From: Cinclus cinclus
Taxonomy: Eukaryota; Chordata; Aves; Passeriformes; Cinclidae
DNA: 64,000 bases
Reading direction: 5' to 3'
Assembly: GCF_963662255.1 (NCBI RefSeq)
Contig: NC_085049.1
Location: forward strand, 53,925,158 to 53,989,157
Shown one piece after another: positions 39,261-52,435 of the stretch. How positions within the stretch are numbered: the stretch's first letter is position 1; every line of letters begins with the position of its first letter. The notes below the pieces were generated by a model. That model made no database searches, was not told where the DNA came from, and saw only the letters and a list, made by a program, of their open reading frames with translations. The translations under genes were made by a program, and so were the position numbers.

Positions 39261-39834
39261 ACACAGATCTAAGTCCACTGAACTGCTACTGGGAGTATTA
39301 GAAGCTTGGTTTATCAAGCCCCAAGTGAGTTTCATCCTCTATTACAATAACAGAAGTAATTTTTTTTAAGACCCATGTAACACCACAAATAAGCAGTTAC
39401 AATGTAGATCTAGCACTTCTTTCTACCCTAGTGAAAAAACAAGTTAAAGTGTCTCTTTTGTCTCCAAGGTGAAATGAGATTACTAAATAAAACCCCACAG
39501 TATAAATAGTTATTTTAATACAGATAGCACCCAACAGCTTTGGTGCCAGAGAGAAAATAAAAGCAGAGAAATGTGGTTTGACATTTTTCCCCAGAGCCCA
39601 ATTAAAATAAGCAAAGTGAAATGCACAGAAATAAAATATGTCTATCAAATATGTTTCTCCTAGCCTGATTTGCCACACACCACTGCACCACTGAAATGGG
39701 AATATTATCCACAAATTATACTTTATATTAAGGACAGATGAAATTGCTAATATGTGCAAGGCATAATGAATCACAGACAGTCTCCAATTAGAGTTTTTTC
39801 CAGAATAAATAGTCATTATGATCTAGATTAATAG
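39261..39834. other. Non-coding DNA with an unexplained 139-codon minus-strand frame
   Basis: The frame 39816-39397 (minus) is stop-free, aromatic-rich and hydrophobic, with a start codon. It has no recognisable family motif, no CpG promoter and no clear splice context, and AT-rich DNA often yields such hydrophobic frames by chance. It may be uncharacterised decayed LINE, as it lies between two CR1 pieces. Confidence 0.4.
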
Positions 39835-39878
39835 ATATTACAGCCAGAGGGGACTACTGTGATCATCTTTGACCATTT
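39835..39878 (-). mobile_element. Ancient CR1-type 3' end scrap
   Basis: The plus strand reads ATTACAGCCAGAGGGGACTA and then CTGTGATCATCTTTGACC. This resembles the reverse complement of the 3' end of old amniote CR1 lineages (typical form GGCCAGAAGGGACCA, then TGTGATCATCTAGTCTGACC, as in turtles, crocodilians and the oldest avian copies). It differs from the younger CR1 ends elsewhere in this window, so it marks an older layer. It is short, hence the moderate confidence. Confidence 0.6.
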
Positions 39879-40184
39879 TTATCATTGTTTTTCAGTGCAT
39901 AAATCAATTGTTAAAACCTTACTTTAGATATAATTTAATTATGAGTTATGCAACAAAACACAAAGGAGGTTCACTGAAATAGCCTATAATTAAGTTCAAT
40001 GATTTACTACCCTCCCCTTCATTCCATCATTACTAAGGTTCTTCCTGTGGTTCGTGAAATTTAGTAGCATTTACAGCACTGAAGTTCCAAGTGATAAGGT
40101 TATTCAAGAAAAAAAACAACATTTATGTAAAGAATTAGGAATGCCTGCTCAGGAAAGAAGGGTTCACATCTTAAAATAAATTAA

Positions 40185-40243
40185 GAAAAAAAAAAAAAGA
40201 AAAGCAAAAATAAAAGAAAAAAAAATAAGAAAAAAATAAGAAG
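40185..40243 (+). repeat. A-rich low-complexity tract
   Basis: Runs of A broken by single G, C or T residues for about 60 bases. It could be the remnant poly(A) tail of a processed transcript on the plus strand, but no parent sequence is recognisable upstream and no target-site duplication was spotted. Confidence 0.9.
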
Positions 40244-40686
40244 CAGCAAAGCGGCACGCGATATACCAGATTCCTATTGTGAGGCACAAATTCTTCACAA
40301 CACTGGGAGACATTGCAGAACAAAAATACTATTAGAACTGTTTCAAAGGGAACATTTTTGGCTAGGATAGAGACTTTTGACATTATTTATTAGGTTCAAA
40401 AATGCTTAACAAAGGCCTAACAATAGTCCTGTGGAAACCACTACATCTGAGGCACTTTCTGTTGTTATGTGCAGGCATTGATTTGAAGATGGCCAGCATT
40501 AGTAGAACAATTCCCTCACAGCAGTCAATGCCAGTGAGCATTCATACACACACAAGCAAAAGCCTGTGAACAAACCATATGGAAACAAGAAAAAAAGTAA
40601 ACATTTATTAACCTCTTTGTGGGAAGATGGGTGGAAGAACAGGCAAGCAGCGAAGGAGATGGTCACGCAAAATTTCTGCAAAAGAT

Positions 40687-40745
40687 TTTTTTTGGTTTTT
40701 TTTTTTTTTTTTGTGGTTTTGTTTTTTGGTTGTTTTTGTTTTTGT
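40687..40745 (-). repeat. T/G-rich tract (A/C-rich on minus strand)
   Basis: T runs, the longest about 18 bases, are broken by GG and G. On the minus strand it would read as a decayed poly(A) tail. The adjoining sequence at 40746-40910, which would be the body of such a retrocopy, was not recognised. Confidence 0.88.
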
Positions 40746-42965
40746 GGAATATGAAAAAGGCTGGAGAATGTCTTAAGTGCCATGGAAACTGGGGCTGCCA
40801 GCAGAGCCACCACCCTCGGCCACCCAGACACACAGACTGCATGACACTCAGGTTGTCAGGTTTGGATGCTGCTCCTGCCCCCTTCCTCACCCGTGGCTGA
40901 GAGGACACTGGCAAATGTGGAAAAAGCTATGGAAATTTATGGGCAAATAAACAGAACTGAGGAAACAGAACTGAGGCTCAGCAACTGTGACATACAGACA
41001 CACACAAACAATGAAGCAGAGAGACTTCTTATTCTCACTGCAGGGGTAGAGAAATACATAAAACCTGTGCAGCTGGTGCAGGCAGAAGGTTTGAGTGGTG
41101 GAGGCCAATGAAAAGGTGCCTGTAGACCACCTGACACAAAGGACGGACATCTACCTACCATAATGAGGCCAGAAAGTCACCTCCATCCTCACCTGAAGGT
41201 GACATACTGAGACAGTGACCAAAACCTCATTTGACTCATAAGGTCACTGAGACCTGAATATCTTATGCCATTGAACAGTCAGAGTAACATCTCACAATTA
41301 AACTGCTGATGGTTACAGCTCAGTTCCTCTTCCTTTGCATTAACCAACATATAAGCTTCCTTATGAAAGAAATTCTCATTTTCGAGTGTAATCAGTATTT
41401 AAATTAATGTTGGTGGAAAGGGAGAGGAGCTCCAAGCTCTGGCAAATACACTCTAAAGATAGGTCTTTCATTTGTATTTATAATGTGATGAATGGGATCA
41501 CTGGTTTCTGAAATATGCTACAGAATATTAGCTGATATAAAGAAATCTCAAGCAGGCTTGGTTTGGTGCTGTTGAAGATGAATGAACAAATGAGTCCATT
41601 CAAGGAAGGAGGGGAGAGCTAACACAGAACAATTTGTCCTTGGCCCAGCAGATGCTCTCTCACAGCTGTTTAACCTGGGCAGTGCCTCACCACAGCCCAG
41701 GGAGCAGCTCACCTCTGCTCTCACCAAGCCACAGCCTCCCGAACCTTTGCTTTTGCACTGAATGCGGCAGCATTTCCACCCAGTGCCAGTGTTGGCCCAC
41801 AGAGTATAAGGAGATTTGGGTCCTTCCTTGTCCTCAGCCTGGTAGGGAAGATTCCCCTGGGTGGGGGTGACTTGGAAATGCCATGATCACAATGGCACAA
41901 CCCATTTGTCATCTCCTCTAAAACAGACCGAAACAGATGGAGAAAAAAACCCAAACACTATGCAGCAGAGCAGCAACCACCAATCTGAAGTTAGTGACTG
42001 TCTTTCCTTTTACCTGAAAGCACTGCCTTTCCAGTATTTATAGATGAAAGACCGTGAATTTCTAAATGCCAAGAGGGGATTTCTGAGTGCTGGGAGACAG
42101 AAATCCTGCCTGCTTTAATCCAGCAGCTCAGAATGTTTAAGATTAGCCCATGTATCCACACAGCTACTCTTACTTAAAAATCAGGTTGTATGCAGAAAGA
42201 AGAACCTTAAGATGCAGACAGAATCATAGATTAATAAGTTCTTCATTTTATTTGCCTCATCCTCATTTAGACCTTTTGCTGCCAACAGTTTAACTCCCCA
42301 CCCAGTCTGTCTCTTCTGTTTGCTTTTAATTTTGTGTGAGTTCAGTGTCAAGCCTGATCAAAACAGGGGGTTTTGGCTTACTTCAACTCATTTCTCAAAA
42401 TGTGAAGATTTCTAGCAGTGAACACTCCTGATTCCTTTGCACCAGACCGTGACAAGCAACGGCTGAATATTTTCCCACACCTCCTCTAGCCTGACTAGGA
42501 GGGACAAATTTTTGTATGGACAGTTTATTATGTTCAGCATACATATATTATATTACCAGGGGGCAGGCTACAAGCAGGGATTTTAAAAAAGGACATAGCA
42601 AACATGCAATTTATATTAATTACTATGTGCACTTGGAACTGAACAAAAGTTCCTGAGTGCATTTAACAGTTCCATATTTTCTGGGCATATCTCACTGCAT
42701 TGCCTTCAAATATATTGAAGAATGTTCTTAAGGAATCCCATTTCTGTAGTAAGTAATCTCTTAATCAGGAAAATATTGCCTCTGAAGGCAGTTCAAACAC
42801 ATGTTTTTAACTTCACTTAATGTCAAGTCCAAGATTAGATTTAAAATATCTTTTCTTCTGAATGATAGCTTATTTTAGCAGACCACCTGAACATATTAGT
42901 GTGATTATTATGTTACAAAACATATAAGAATAGTAATTTGTATTAAATTACAATATTCTAGCTAT

Positions 42966-43062
42966 TGAATCATATAATATCCTGAGTTGGAAGGAACTCA
43001 CAAGGATTACTGAAGTCCACCTCCTGGCACAAGACAACCCCAGGGGTCACTCCGTGCTGGGT
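42966..43062 (-). mobile_element. CR1 LINE, 3' terminal scrap
   Basis: The plus strand reads GAATCATATAATATCCTGAG, TTGGAAGGAACTCACAAGG, then a GAAGTCCACCTCCTGGC block and an ACAACCCCAGGGGTCAC block. These are reverse-complement CR1 3' sequences with small insertions and a missing segment. AT-rich sequence follows at once. Confidence 0.85.
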
Positions 43063-43160
43063 GTGATATAATAGGCTATTACATTATATTACAATGCAAT
43101 AAAATATACTACTATATATTACATTAAAATATGCATTAAGTAATATTTTTATTACATTTA
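43063..43160. repeat. AT-rich imperfect repeat
   Basis: About 100 bases of irregular ATTACATTA and ATATAT units follow the CR1 scrap. It is not a clean microsatellite, and it sits on the inner (5') side of the minus-strand CR1, so it is not that element's tail. Confidence 0.7.
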
Positions 43161-46100
43161 TTTAAATAATTGAAATTAAGCTATTAAAATGCTGTTTTAG
43201 TGATTTTAATTATAACAAGAAGCTATTGACTCATAACTATGCTATTGTTCTTGCCATATATTTTAGCTTAATTTTAATGTTTATAACATATTCATAAATT
43301 GTTTACTACCTGTAAAAATTAGTTTCAATCCTTACTGAAAATAATGATAACTTTTTAAAATAATTTAAAGAGAGAAGTTATTTAAGTATTCTAGGTGGCT
43401 TTAGCTTTAGGTTTAGGTGAAAAAAGAATTGAAACAAGTAAACATTTATTATTAAAACAATAATCTAAATGTAGAGATACCAGAATTTAGAAAACATTAG
43501 GATGGTGAATCCAAAGAATCAGAATTTTGGTCAGAGGTTGAAGTCCTCAGATGATATGCAGTTCTAGAGGAATTAGTGGGAAGAGCATATCCCAAGAGCT
43601 TTCACAAGACTGTAGAAGAAATATTAAGGAAAAAAAAAACAAAACAAAACAGTAATAACTGGTTTTATAAAGAAATTCTTATCCACACATCTCTTGAGAG
43701 GCACATATATAATTGGTTTGACATTAAAATTATGCCATTAGCTGCTCCATCACTCGTTGATTTCAGCCAGATTTAAAATACTGTTCTGATTATGTCAAAC
43801 CAAAAAAAAAATGAAATGCCATAGCCCAAAATGTGCACAAACAGAAAAATGGAAACACTCAGGAGGTTTTGAAGCATATTGAGGGTTAGGAGAAGGCCAG
43901 GAGCTCTCTTAAGTCTGTTATTTGAGGATTGCTGTGGAAATGTATGTTCAAACTCCATTTTTGTCAGCAAGCACCTGGGAAGTGGTCAGCAAAATAAATG
44001 TGACAGCCCTATTCTTGCCCCAAAATGAAGCAGTATGTAAAGAGTGAAAATAACCATCTATGCTTGATTAATTAGGTTTGTAAGTATTCTTCAAGAACTA
44101 AACAATATTTCTAAAGATTTCAATAGTTCAAAGATTGCCCTATGGCCGCCTGACCAATACATCTTCCAGCACACACAGTTTACAAGCATTTTTCTTCCCA
44201 ATATGTTGTCTCCGTTTGGTGTGACATTGTTTGAGCACAGGTCTGTTTGGGTCAGCGTGGTTTTCTTCACATCACAGCAGTGGTGCTGAGGACAGCACTC
44301 AGACCATACATCTTCCATGTCATTTCAGTCAAAGGCACATGATGCTTCCTGGTGCCCAATCAGGAAGGGTCCGGCGCTGGGACAGGGGGGCATATTGGCA
44401 AACTCAGCTTTCTTATTGACAGCCATTGTTGCAGACAAACAAAAGCACGGTTCTGAATATTAGCGTGCGGCCGTGTGTTAAGGTCATCTGTATGACACAT
44501 CCATCATCCCCCAAAACAGGGGGCAAAATGCTTTAAAAAATCTGTCAAAACATGGTATTTTCAGAAAACGCCTCAAAGCTGGCAACTGATACAAGTGCAG
44601 TGGTCACTTTGAGCAGTTCTCCCTCCTCCTCCTCCTCCTCCTCCTCCTCCTCAGCAATTCTGCACAGGGGCAGTGAAGAAAGAATACAAGATAATAGATA
44701 TTGTCTTCTAACTGCAAGTAGGGGGGCTACTTTAGTTAAGCTACCCAATTAAAAAAATTAATTTAACAATCTGTTATAGGTTGAACAGCAGTTCTTCCTA
44801 TAAGTTAGAGCTCCACAATTGCTCCACTCATATTGACTTACTGCTAATGGGTAGTTAGCAATGCTCTGGTTTTGAAGCTCATTCCTAAAAGCATCTGAAA
44901 ATTGAAATAAAAAGGATATAATTCAGCTGGCTAAAATCTTTGACTGATCATTTAAGAGTCATGAAGATAATACCAGTGAGGTTACATCAGTTAAATGTCA
45001 GTTGTATTACTTGTATCAGCAACTGTTTCTCAGTACATGACATTCACAGTCTGACTCTTAAATGGCATGGAAGGGACAAAACTGTTACAATTATTTTTAG
45101 AGGTCTCTTTAGTAAAATTAATACAGGAATGACAGGAAAATTCTATTATCAGTGTTCATTCATTTAAGTAAATTAAATAGTTTAACTCCTTTGTTCACTG
45201 AACAAATGCTGGCTTCCAAATAATTTTCTGCCCCACTAAAGAGTTAGAAGCCAGAAACATAATTTATTGGTCCTTTTGGTTTTAATAACTGTGCAATGTA
45301 CAACAGAATTGTACAGCTACATATACAAAAGGAAAATCTGAATATTCGATTTCTGTAAAAGTTCCCTTTTATTAATTTGGGAAGACTATTTATTTAACAG
45401 TGGAACAATGAAGAGGAACAGCACTGGAATACTCACAAGCATTTTGTGTGAGCAAGGCTGAACCTGGCTGATGCCTCAAGCCCCTCCAGCAAGGAGGCTG
45501 CAGCAGTGGGGCTCCTGTAGACTACCCCACTGGTTCTGATGTGGCATCAGATAAGTGCCTACCACTTTGTGACAAAGCCCCTGGATTCATGGCTGAGCTC
45601 CCTGAGTCCAGAAATGCTTCCCAGAGACTTTTTTTATGGCTCCCTGTTTCTAAAAGCTCTCTCCTAAAAGCCAGTAGCAAATATGTTGCTCCTGGTCATT
45701 ACTGTTCTTACCTTCCTGGGTTCCTGCCAGGAACAAAGGACAGCTTTGATCACTACCTTCTCAGTCCACCCTAGGTGACAGCTCATCCCACACTCCATGG
45801 CTGCAAGCAGAGGTCAGTAGTCCCTGCCACCACAAACAAGGCTCCCACCCACACTTCAGGTGACACCCACCTGCCAGTCAAATAACACAACCATACAAGA
45901 GACCTTTACTCAGGTCACATTAATAAAAACCCAGATGCAAACCCAAACATCCCATGCAACAAATATTTACAGTATTATTAGAATGATGGGGTCAGCTTCT
46001 CCATTGAATGCAAAACAGCACTTGTTCAAAGACTGAAGGAGCAGCCAAATAGACAAATCTGCATGGAAAACAAACATAGGCATAAGTTACATCCCTGTTT

Positions 46101-47695
46101 GAGCCACAGAACTGATTGCATGTTAAAAGCTGGAATTTTCTTTGGCACTGGGTCCTTTGCTGTATTACAGAGTGCCTGATTTTGTGTAACATTCTCAGAA
46201 CAAAAATTATATAACTACACAGAAGACCCACTACATCCACACATCCCAGCTGTCAACACACACCTCCTAATCTTTTCAGAAAGGTCAATTTCTTCCTCCA
46301 AATAAAGTCATGTATTTTGAAAAAAAACCTAAAAGCATGTAAAGTTTTAATTAGTAGGATAGGGAAGAAGCATTTGCTCCCTTCAAAACACAGTTTTCTT
46401 CAAGTTTCTGGATTGTTTTCCCTACAGTATAGTTTGAATATATATGAATACATGAGGATTTCCAAGGAGATGGTAAGTGCCAGAAATAACATTTAGATTA
46501 TGAAAATTTGCCAGATGCACTAAGTGACCAGAAAAAATTCCTGTCTTGCAACTTCAGCCATAACATGCAGTTTTACCAATAAACTCAGAATGTATTGATA
46601 CTTATGAAATCTACATATGTGAATCTGTCCATACATGTAAAGTTTGTAGGACTGAGTGTTGTAAGTGTGCATGAGAACTAAGCAACATGGACAAAAGAAA
46701 AAAGAAGATGTTTGTTGGCTGATCTGTGATGGGTCAAAACTGAGTCTTTTTTATATGAAGTATGCAGAGCACAAATACTTAGATTCTCATTCGGATGGGC
46801 CATATGGGTACTAGTGACATTTAGACCATTAGGAAATTCAATACATCCCTGCTTTTGTCACTTCTGTCATATTTGTCAATCCCTGTGCCCAACATGTATT
46901 TGGAAATTTTGTCTACACAATAAAAATCATCCTACCATAAGCACTTCTTCTATTTAATTGATGGATATATATAGACCTATACTCAAGGTATCTATGAAAC
47001 TATCTGACATTTTCCCTGACATCCCCTCCTCCTTCATACTAAATCTGCTCCCCAGTCTTTGTGTTTGTGTTTTTATCAACTTTCAGCAACATTGGAGCAC
47101 ATGATCACAAGGAGTCATGGAGCATAAGTCAGTCTCATACCCATAACTAATTCATCTTCCAGTCTTTGCAAAATGCAGAGAATGTTACTGTAAATGGAAT
47201 GGTATTGCACACTCCCTGGCAAATAGAAGAAAACCACAAGACCTGTTTATCATCCATCTTCTTTAGGTACACTTGACAAAATGATACAAAAAGCTGACAG
47301 AGGCATCAAATGAAATGACCAGTTCAAAGAACAAGAAAGAGATTTGGTGGCATTAGGGGGAGCATAGGTTTATGAGACCACAGAGGTACTGACAGCACAG
47401 TAATGGGATTAACCTCATTTGAGTAGAAGAAACATCCCTACTTATGCTTCAGATAATCTGAAGCAGCATGCTCTGAGCTCTGACTGCCAGGCTCTGCTGC
47501 CTGCAACCCAAAAGTCTTGCAGGGCTCCAAGTTAAACCACATTCAAGAGCAGCAGCAAACCCATAAAAGTCCCATGCAAGAAGGATATATGCAATGGAGT
47601 TACACTGCCTGAGGGGGTTGCAGAGACCCCCACCTCTGCTGGCCTCTACCAGACCATAAAACAGGTAATACACAAGTACATAAATGATATAAAAC
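43161..47695. other. Unique non-coding DNA
   Basis: No gene or transposon family is recognised. A short AAAAC run occurs near 43630-43652, CpG-bearing sequence around 44366-44472 has no coding pattern, and the CCT microsatellite lies at 44622-44652. Confidence 0.5.
44622..44652 (+). repeat. (CCT)n trinucleotide microsatellite
   Basis: About ten perfect CCT/CTC units. The stop-free serine or glutamate runs seen in frames crossing it are repeat artefacts, not a coding homopolymer. Confidence 0.95.
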
Positions 47696-47818
47696 ATTAT
47701 ATATTATGTATATAATTCTGTATTATATGTATATAATATGTACATACATCTGTGGGTGTTTATGTTATGTTATGGTTTATGTTATGTTATGTTATGTTGA
47801 TGTTATGTTATATATAGC
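47696..47818. repeat. TA-rich run followed by (TTATG)n
   Basis: An irregular TATAAT-rich section (47696-47745) is followed by about nine TTATG-type units (47760-47815) with two interruptions. It is the third pentanucleotide tract in the window, after TTCTA and AGGAG. Confidence 0.88.
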
Positions 47819-50800
47819 ATATTCTATACTACTATGGCTTCACAGGGGGCTCCCAGACACCCTGAGGTCTTTTCTGACCATCTTAAGTTCAGTGGTTAGC
47901 ATTAATTTTGTGAGAAATTTTCTTCTGAAAATAATGCTAACTAGCAGCAGGAAGGTTTGCTACCCAACCCCAATCTAATTAAGATAAATTCAGATTTAAT
48001 TGCTTCCTGAGAGACTGACAAGTTTTTCCTGAGATTCCCAAAGAAAGAGGCTGCAAAGTCCTTGCTTAATCTCCCATTAAACCACCTGCTTGAATATAAC
48101 TGCCAGAGGAAAAAAAATACAGCAAATAAAATAGACAGAAATACAGAAATAAAATTTTTCTTTTTTTCTCTTTTCATTTTTTATGATCCTGAAACTGCTG
48201 ATGTGTGACAGGAGAATGGCAGTGGGTATTTCTGAAATTGTATGGAGTTAATGGCCCACTTCAGTATGTTGGAGATGGCAGCAAAGCCAAAACATCTGAT
48301 AAACATTTGTGATGATTCAGCAAACAAGGCTGACAAAGCTGAAACAAGCCTAATTCAGAAAGTATTTATTATGTTTTTCTCATTAAAAATATCCCTATAT
48401 TCTGATCAAGGACTTCTTATTACTTTCTATGTGAATGGACAAAAAATATGTACAGCCTAATACTTATTGGCACATATAATCACCACACATCCCTCTTTAA
48501 TCTCCAATTTAAGCCAGTTTGGTTCATATAATCTACATAAGATGTGTATTAAACAAGGATGAGAGCAACACACTTCAGCTGTTCTTAAAGTGAGTTGCAT
48601 TTTACCCTAGCAACAGAATAAACGGTACATCCTATCCAAAAGTGTGAATCCATCAGCTCAGTAAAGGACTGTGCCATGATTTAGGAGAACTGGATGAAGT
48701 AGAAATATCTGGGTTCCAGGACACAGCCAGAAATGGCTGCATTACTCTGCAACCATAATTTTTGATATTTTATAGAGACTTTTTTTCTTGCCAGGCAAGT
48801 ATTCACCAGTTCTCAGCATGAAGGTCATGGCAGACCTTGTGCCTTGACAATAAAGATTTTCATTTTCTCTAGGGCTCCAAAGGTCTTCTCTTGCTGGTTG
48901 CTTAAGAGGGAGCTAATCAAAAGATAAACTTAAACCCTTAAATGTCTGTGTGTTTGTAATTTAATTTAACAAAAAGAACCCCCAAAACTTTTGCCTACAA
49001 CTTGTCTTCATTCATAAACCAAAACACTGCGCTCATCTATCATGACCTGTGCACTTTGATAAGGTTCTTGTGAAACACACTTTAAGCCCAAAAGTGTACC
49101 ATGAACAGCAGAAGTACCAAAGCACAGAAAAAAATTATTTTTCGAACAAGGAAATGTTGTACAACCCATCCCCTTTCTCTAGTTCATGTAGGAACCTGAA
49201 CAATCAACAGCAAATTTTTATTTGAGACATATTTTTGCCAAATTCCAATCTTCTGAGCACTTCAAGAAAAGCAGACAAAATAGTACATCCTGTCCCAAAA
49301 TGTGCAGTATGCCAGCTGATCACAAAATTAAAAAATGCTTCATTTGAAATCTCATTAACACAGAGATAAACTAATTTATGTCTTTTGCAACTGGAACATT
49401 ATCTAGGACATTGATACTTGGGCTGTTTACCTGGTTCATTCCAAAGCATATTTGAGATTTTAAAGTCTAAAGACTGCCTTGCATGTTTATTGTATTTCAA
49501 AAGAGATGAGGTACAGATTGTAATTTATTAAATGCACTGTAAAAAAGAATAAAACATACTTTTAATAAAATATTCATAAAATAGTTTAAGAACAGACAAA
49601 GAGATGAGTAGTTGTACATGGTGAAATCACTTCAAAATAATGTTTTGGATTAGAAGCACTTTATGAAGAAATTGGTCTGCAATGTTTCTCCATCATTGAC
49701 TTAGTATAACATCTGGTGTTCTAGAAAAGGACTCGTCTTACACTCAGGTTCCTTACCTTTGCTCTTTGTGAGACCATGTTGTTAATGTCTACCTTTATTT
49801 TTAAAATAAATTCTTGTGTATCTTTATGTCTGGAAAATGGCATAGCAGTGTTTATCCATGTATATTGCATCTTTAAGTGTAAATGTATATAGAGACATGT
49901 TTTCATGCCACCTTCTCCTATCTCAAATTTTGCAAAATGCCTTTAAGTCCTCACCTGAGGCTTTAGGAATTCTGTTGAAGTTTCCTAATAACCATTCATC
50001 AGCTTATGGACTTTTCTCGTGGAAAAAGGGACTGTTGGCCATTATGTTTGACAGGTGTTCAAGGTTATAAATTGCAATTATTAGAATTCTTTTCAAGTCT
50101 CTACCCAAAGTTGGAAGGATATTTTCCAGCCAGGTGAGCAGAGAACTCTGCAGCCTCACATGGGCAGCAGGTGGAGCACACATGGAGGAACACCTGAATA
50201 AGCACTGGGGATTTGGCATTACCTCCAGACGCTAAGGAGAAGCAGTGATCTGAAAATCCATCCCTCTGGCAGTGTAACACTGGCGGTGCATTTAGACATA
50301 TGTGTTCTGCAGCATCTGCTGCACTGACTTCTTGCTGAAAACAGAAGTACTCCTTGTCTTTAATACAGCTAGGGAAATCACTGAGGAGCAGTGGGATTTG
50401 CACTGACTGAGCAAAAGAGCAGCCATCATGAACCAAGGAGATCACAAGAGCCCAGAAATGCAGTAATGCATGACAGGACCAAGGGGAATTCAGCATATCC
50501 TCACAATGTGCTGGCTCAGACCACTGCAGCAAAAAAGCTGATTAGGGGATTCATCACTTAAAGCACACGGGCTTACTCCTTTCTCTAGAAGAAATAATCA
50601 CTGCTGGCAGCATTATGGGCTAGTGAACTTCCTCCTCACAAAGGAGATAGAGACAATAAAATGTGTTCCCCTGCTCACCTATGGAAAAATATCATGCCCT
50701 AATGAAAAATAGTGCAGTTTACCTCCTCACCTGCAGAAAGCAGCAACAGGAAAATTCAAGATAAAAACACATTATTTTCTTTTTGCTCAGTCTCCTCTGT

Positions 50801-50999
50801 GTGTACCTGTACAACTACATCAAATGGCAACCTGCCCAGAGGCTCCCTGTGAGGAGCCTCACTGCAAGGGCAGCAGATCCCACCTCTGGAATCAACAGGC
50901 CCAGTTTTGATATGTAAGAATAAAAAATGGGAATGGATGTGAGGACCCTGGAAGCCACATGGTTGGTGTTTGCTTGACAGCCTGCCCAGCAATGCTGAG
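47819..50999. other. Unique non-coding DNA
   Basis: No gene is recognised. The 143-codon minus-strand frame at 50101-50532 is the longest outside repeats. It has scattered cysteines but no spacing or motif that I recognise, and no promoter or splice support, so it is left unannotated. Confidence 0.5.
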
Positions 51000-51095
51000 G
51001 TCATGAGTTTGTTATATGGACTGTTCACTTCAGAGTTGGACTTGATGATCCTTGTGAGTTCCTTCCAACTCAGAATATTCTGTGATTCAGTGTGA
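51000..51095 (+). mobile_element. CR1-type 3' end, plus strand
   Basis: TTCAGAGTTGGACTTGATGA, then CCTTGTGAGTTCCTTCCAAC and TCAGAATATTCTGTGATTCA form a standard avian CR1-like 3' end in forward orientation. About 35 bases before it (TCATGAGTTTGTTATATGGA) look like the preceding part of the same element. It is the only plus-strand copy of this younger type seen here. Confidence 0.87.
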
Positions 51096-52435
51096 TCATG
51101 TCATCTCTGTGGCACCCAGACACAGAAAAGACAGTGCTGCTTGTGAAGAGACAAGAGGGTAACGCCACAACAAGGCACATGCACCTTTCTGCTTATAAAG
51201 AGAAATTTCAGGCCAAATGAATTGTAAAATATTGCTTGAAGTTGGCTTTGCAAGACATCTTCATTTATTTCTGCTTTTATTTTTGGAGAGAGGGGGAAGA
51301 GGATGGGGACAGGTGGTCCTGTATATGTTTATGCAAAATATGATAGTGATGAATGCTTACATAACAATAATCCTGAATCAAGACCTCACATATCCCATTT
51401 CACCTGAGAAACTTTGTGTGCTGTTCCTGACAAATCCCAAATGACCATGAATGGTTCATCTGCAAGCTCTCCCTCATGCTGGGCAGTCTTTCACTTCACT
51501 TTTCCTTTCCCATTCTCCATGTTCTGCAACCAATATTACCAGCATCCCTCTGGGAAGGCTTTGCAGCTTCAGAAGAGATCTGGCAATACCTTCATTTCTT
51601 GTCAACTCTTCTTCCTAACTCCCAAGAAAGAAGACATGAGAAAATTCTCAACTGACACAATTTGCTGTAATCAATTAAAATTTAATTTGCAGATAGTTCA
51701 AACCCACCCAATTTAATTTTGAATGGCACTAAAGCTCAAAAAATCTCTGCATGGAAACTTTCAGTGCCTTCCCCCTTTCAGGCACTATCTGGATGATATG
51801 AAATCCAGAAAGCATTCAAGTTTCAAAGGCAGCATGCTCAAATTAATCTTACCCTCCCGTACTAAGCTCCTCTGGAAAAAAAACACTAACTCATTTCAGG
51901 TTTGAGTATTCTGAATCTAAAACAGCTCTTATCTAAACTTGCCTATGTGAGATTTACAAATGAGAAAAGAACAAATAAGGAGTAATTTAAATTTTAATTT
52001 AAAACCCCTCCATTTTCTTATCCCTTATCAAACTGCCAGCATTTTTCCTGCTAACAATGAGCTGAGTGTCATGGGCACAGCACAGCCCCTACCACAAACC
52101 AAGTAATCTCTTTCATCTAAAACCCTGATCCCTTTAATAAACAAAATACGAAAAGGCAGTCAAAATTACGCTCTGGCTTTATGAAAGAAGCAGGGAAATC
52201 CTTAGAGCACAATCCCCTACTTGTTATTTTCACAGCCCATGTGACCCAAAGTCATTCTGAAGGATAAAAAGACAGAGGCTGCCACCAGATCTCTGCCATG
52301 ATTTTTCCACAGTTCCCAGCCTCAGCCCATCTGTTATGCAGCGGCCACATGAATGGCATGTGTCAAGAGAGTCATCACTGTGCAAACTGTCCAAAGAAAT
52401 CAACCAGCCAACTTCCTTTTGCTTCCATGGCTTCA
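51096..52435. other. Unique non-coding DNA
   Basis: Nothing recognised as a gene, RNA or transposon. A frame of 100 codons (51414-51716, plus) has no recognisable features. Confidence 0.5.

Larger units (their letters stand above)
39879..42965. other. Unique non-coding DNA with A- and T-rich tracts
   Basis: No gene is recognised. It contains the A-rich tract at 40185-40243 and the T/G-rich tract at 40687-40745 (separate entries). Frames of 93-110 codons around 40499-40900 arise across these low-complexity tracts and are not credible. Confidence 0.5.

Noticed and set aside
39397..39816. 139-codon hydrophobic minus-strand frame that looks like a membrane protein
   Set aside because: Hydrophobic frames are expected from AT-rich DNA; no family motif, no periodic segment pattern and no promoter or splice support.
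50101..50532. 143-codon minus-strand frame with many cysteines
   Set aside because: Cysteine spacing fits no known domain, and a shorter overlapping frame exists on the same strand; no supporting signals.
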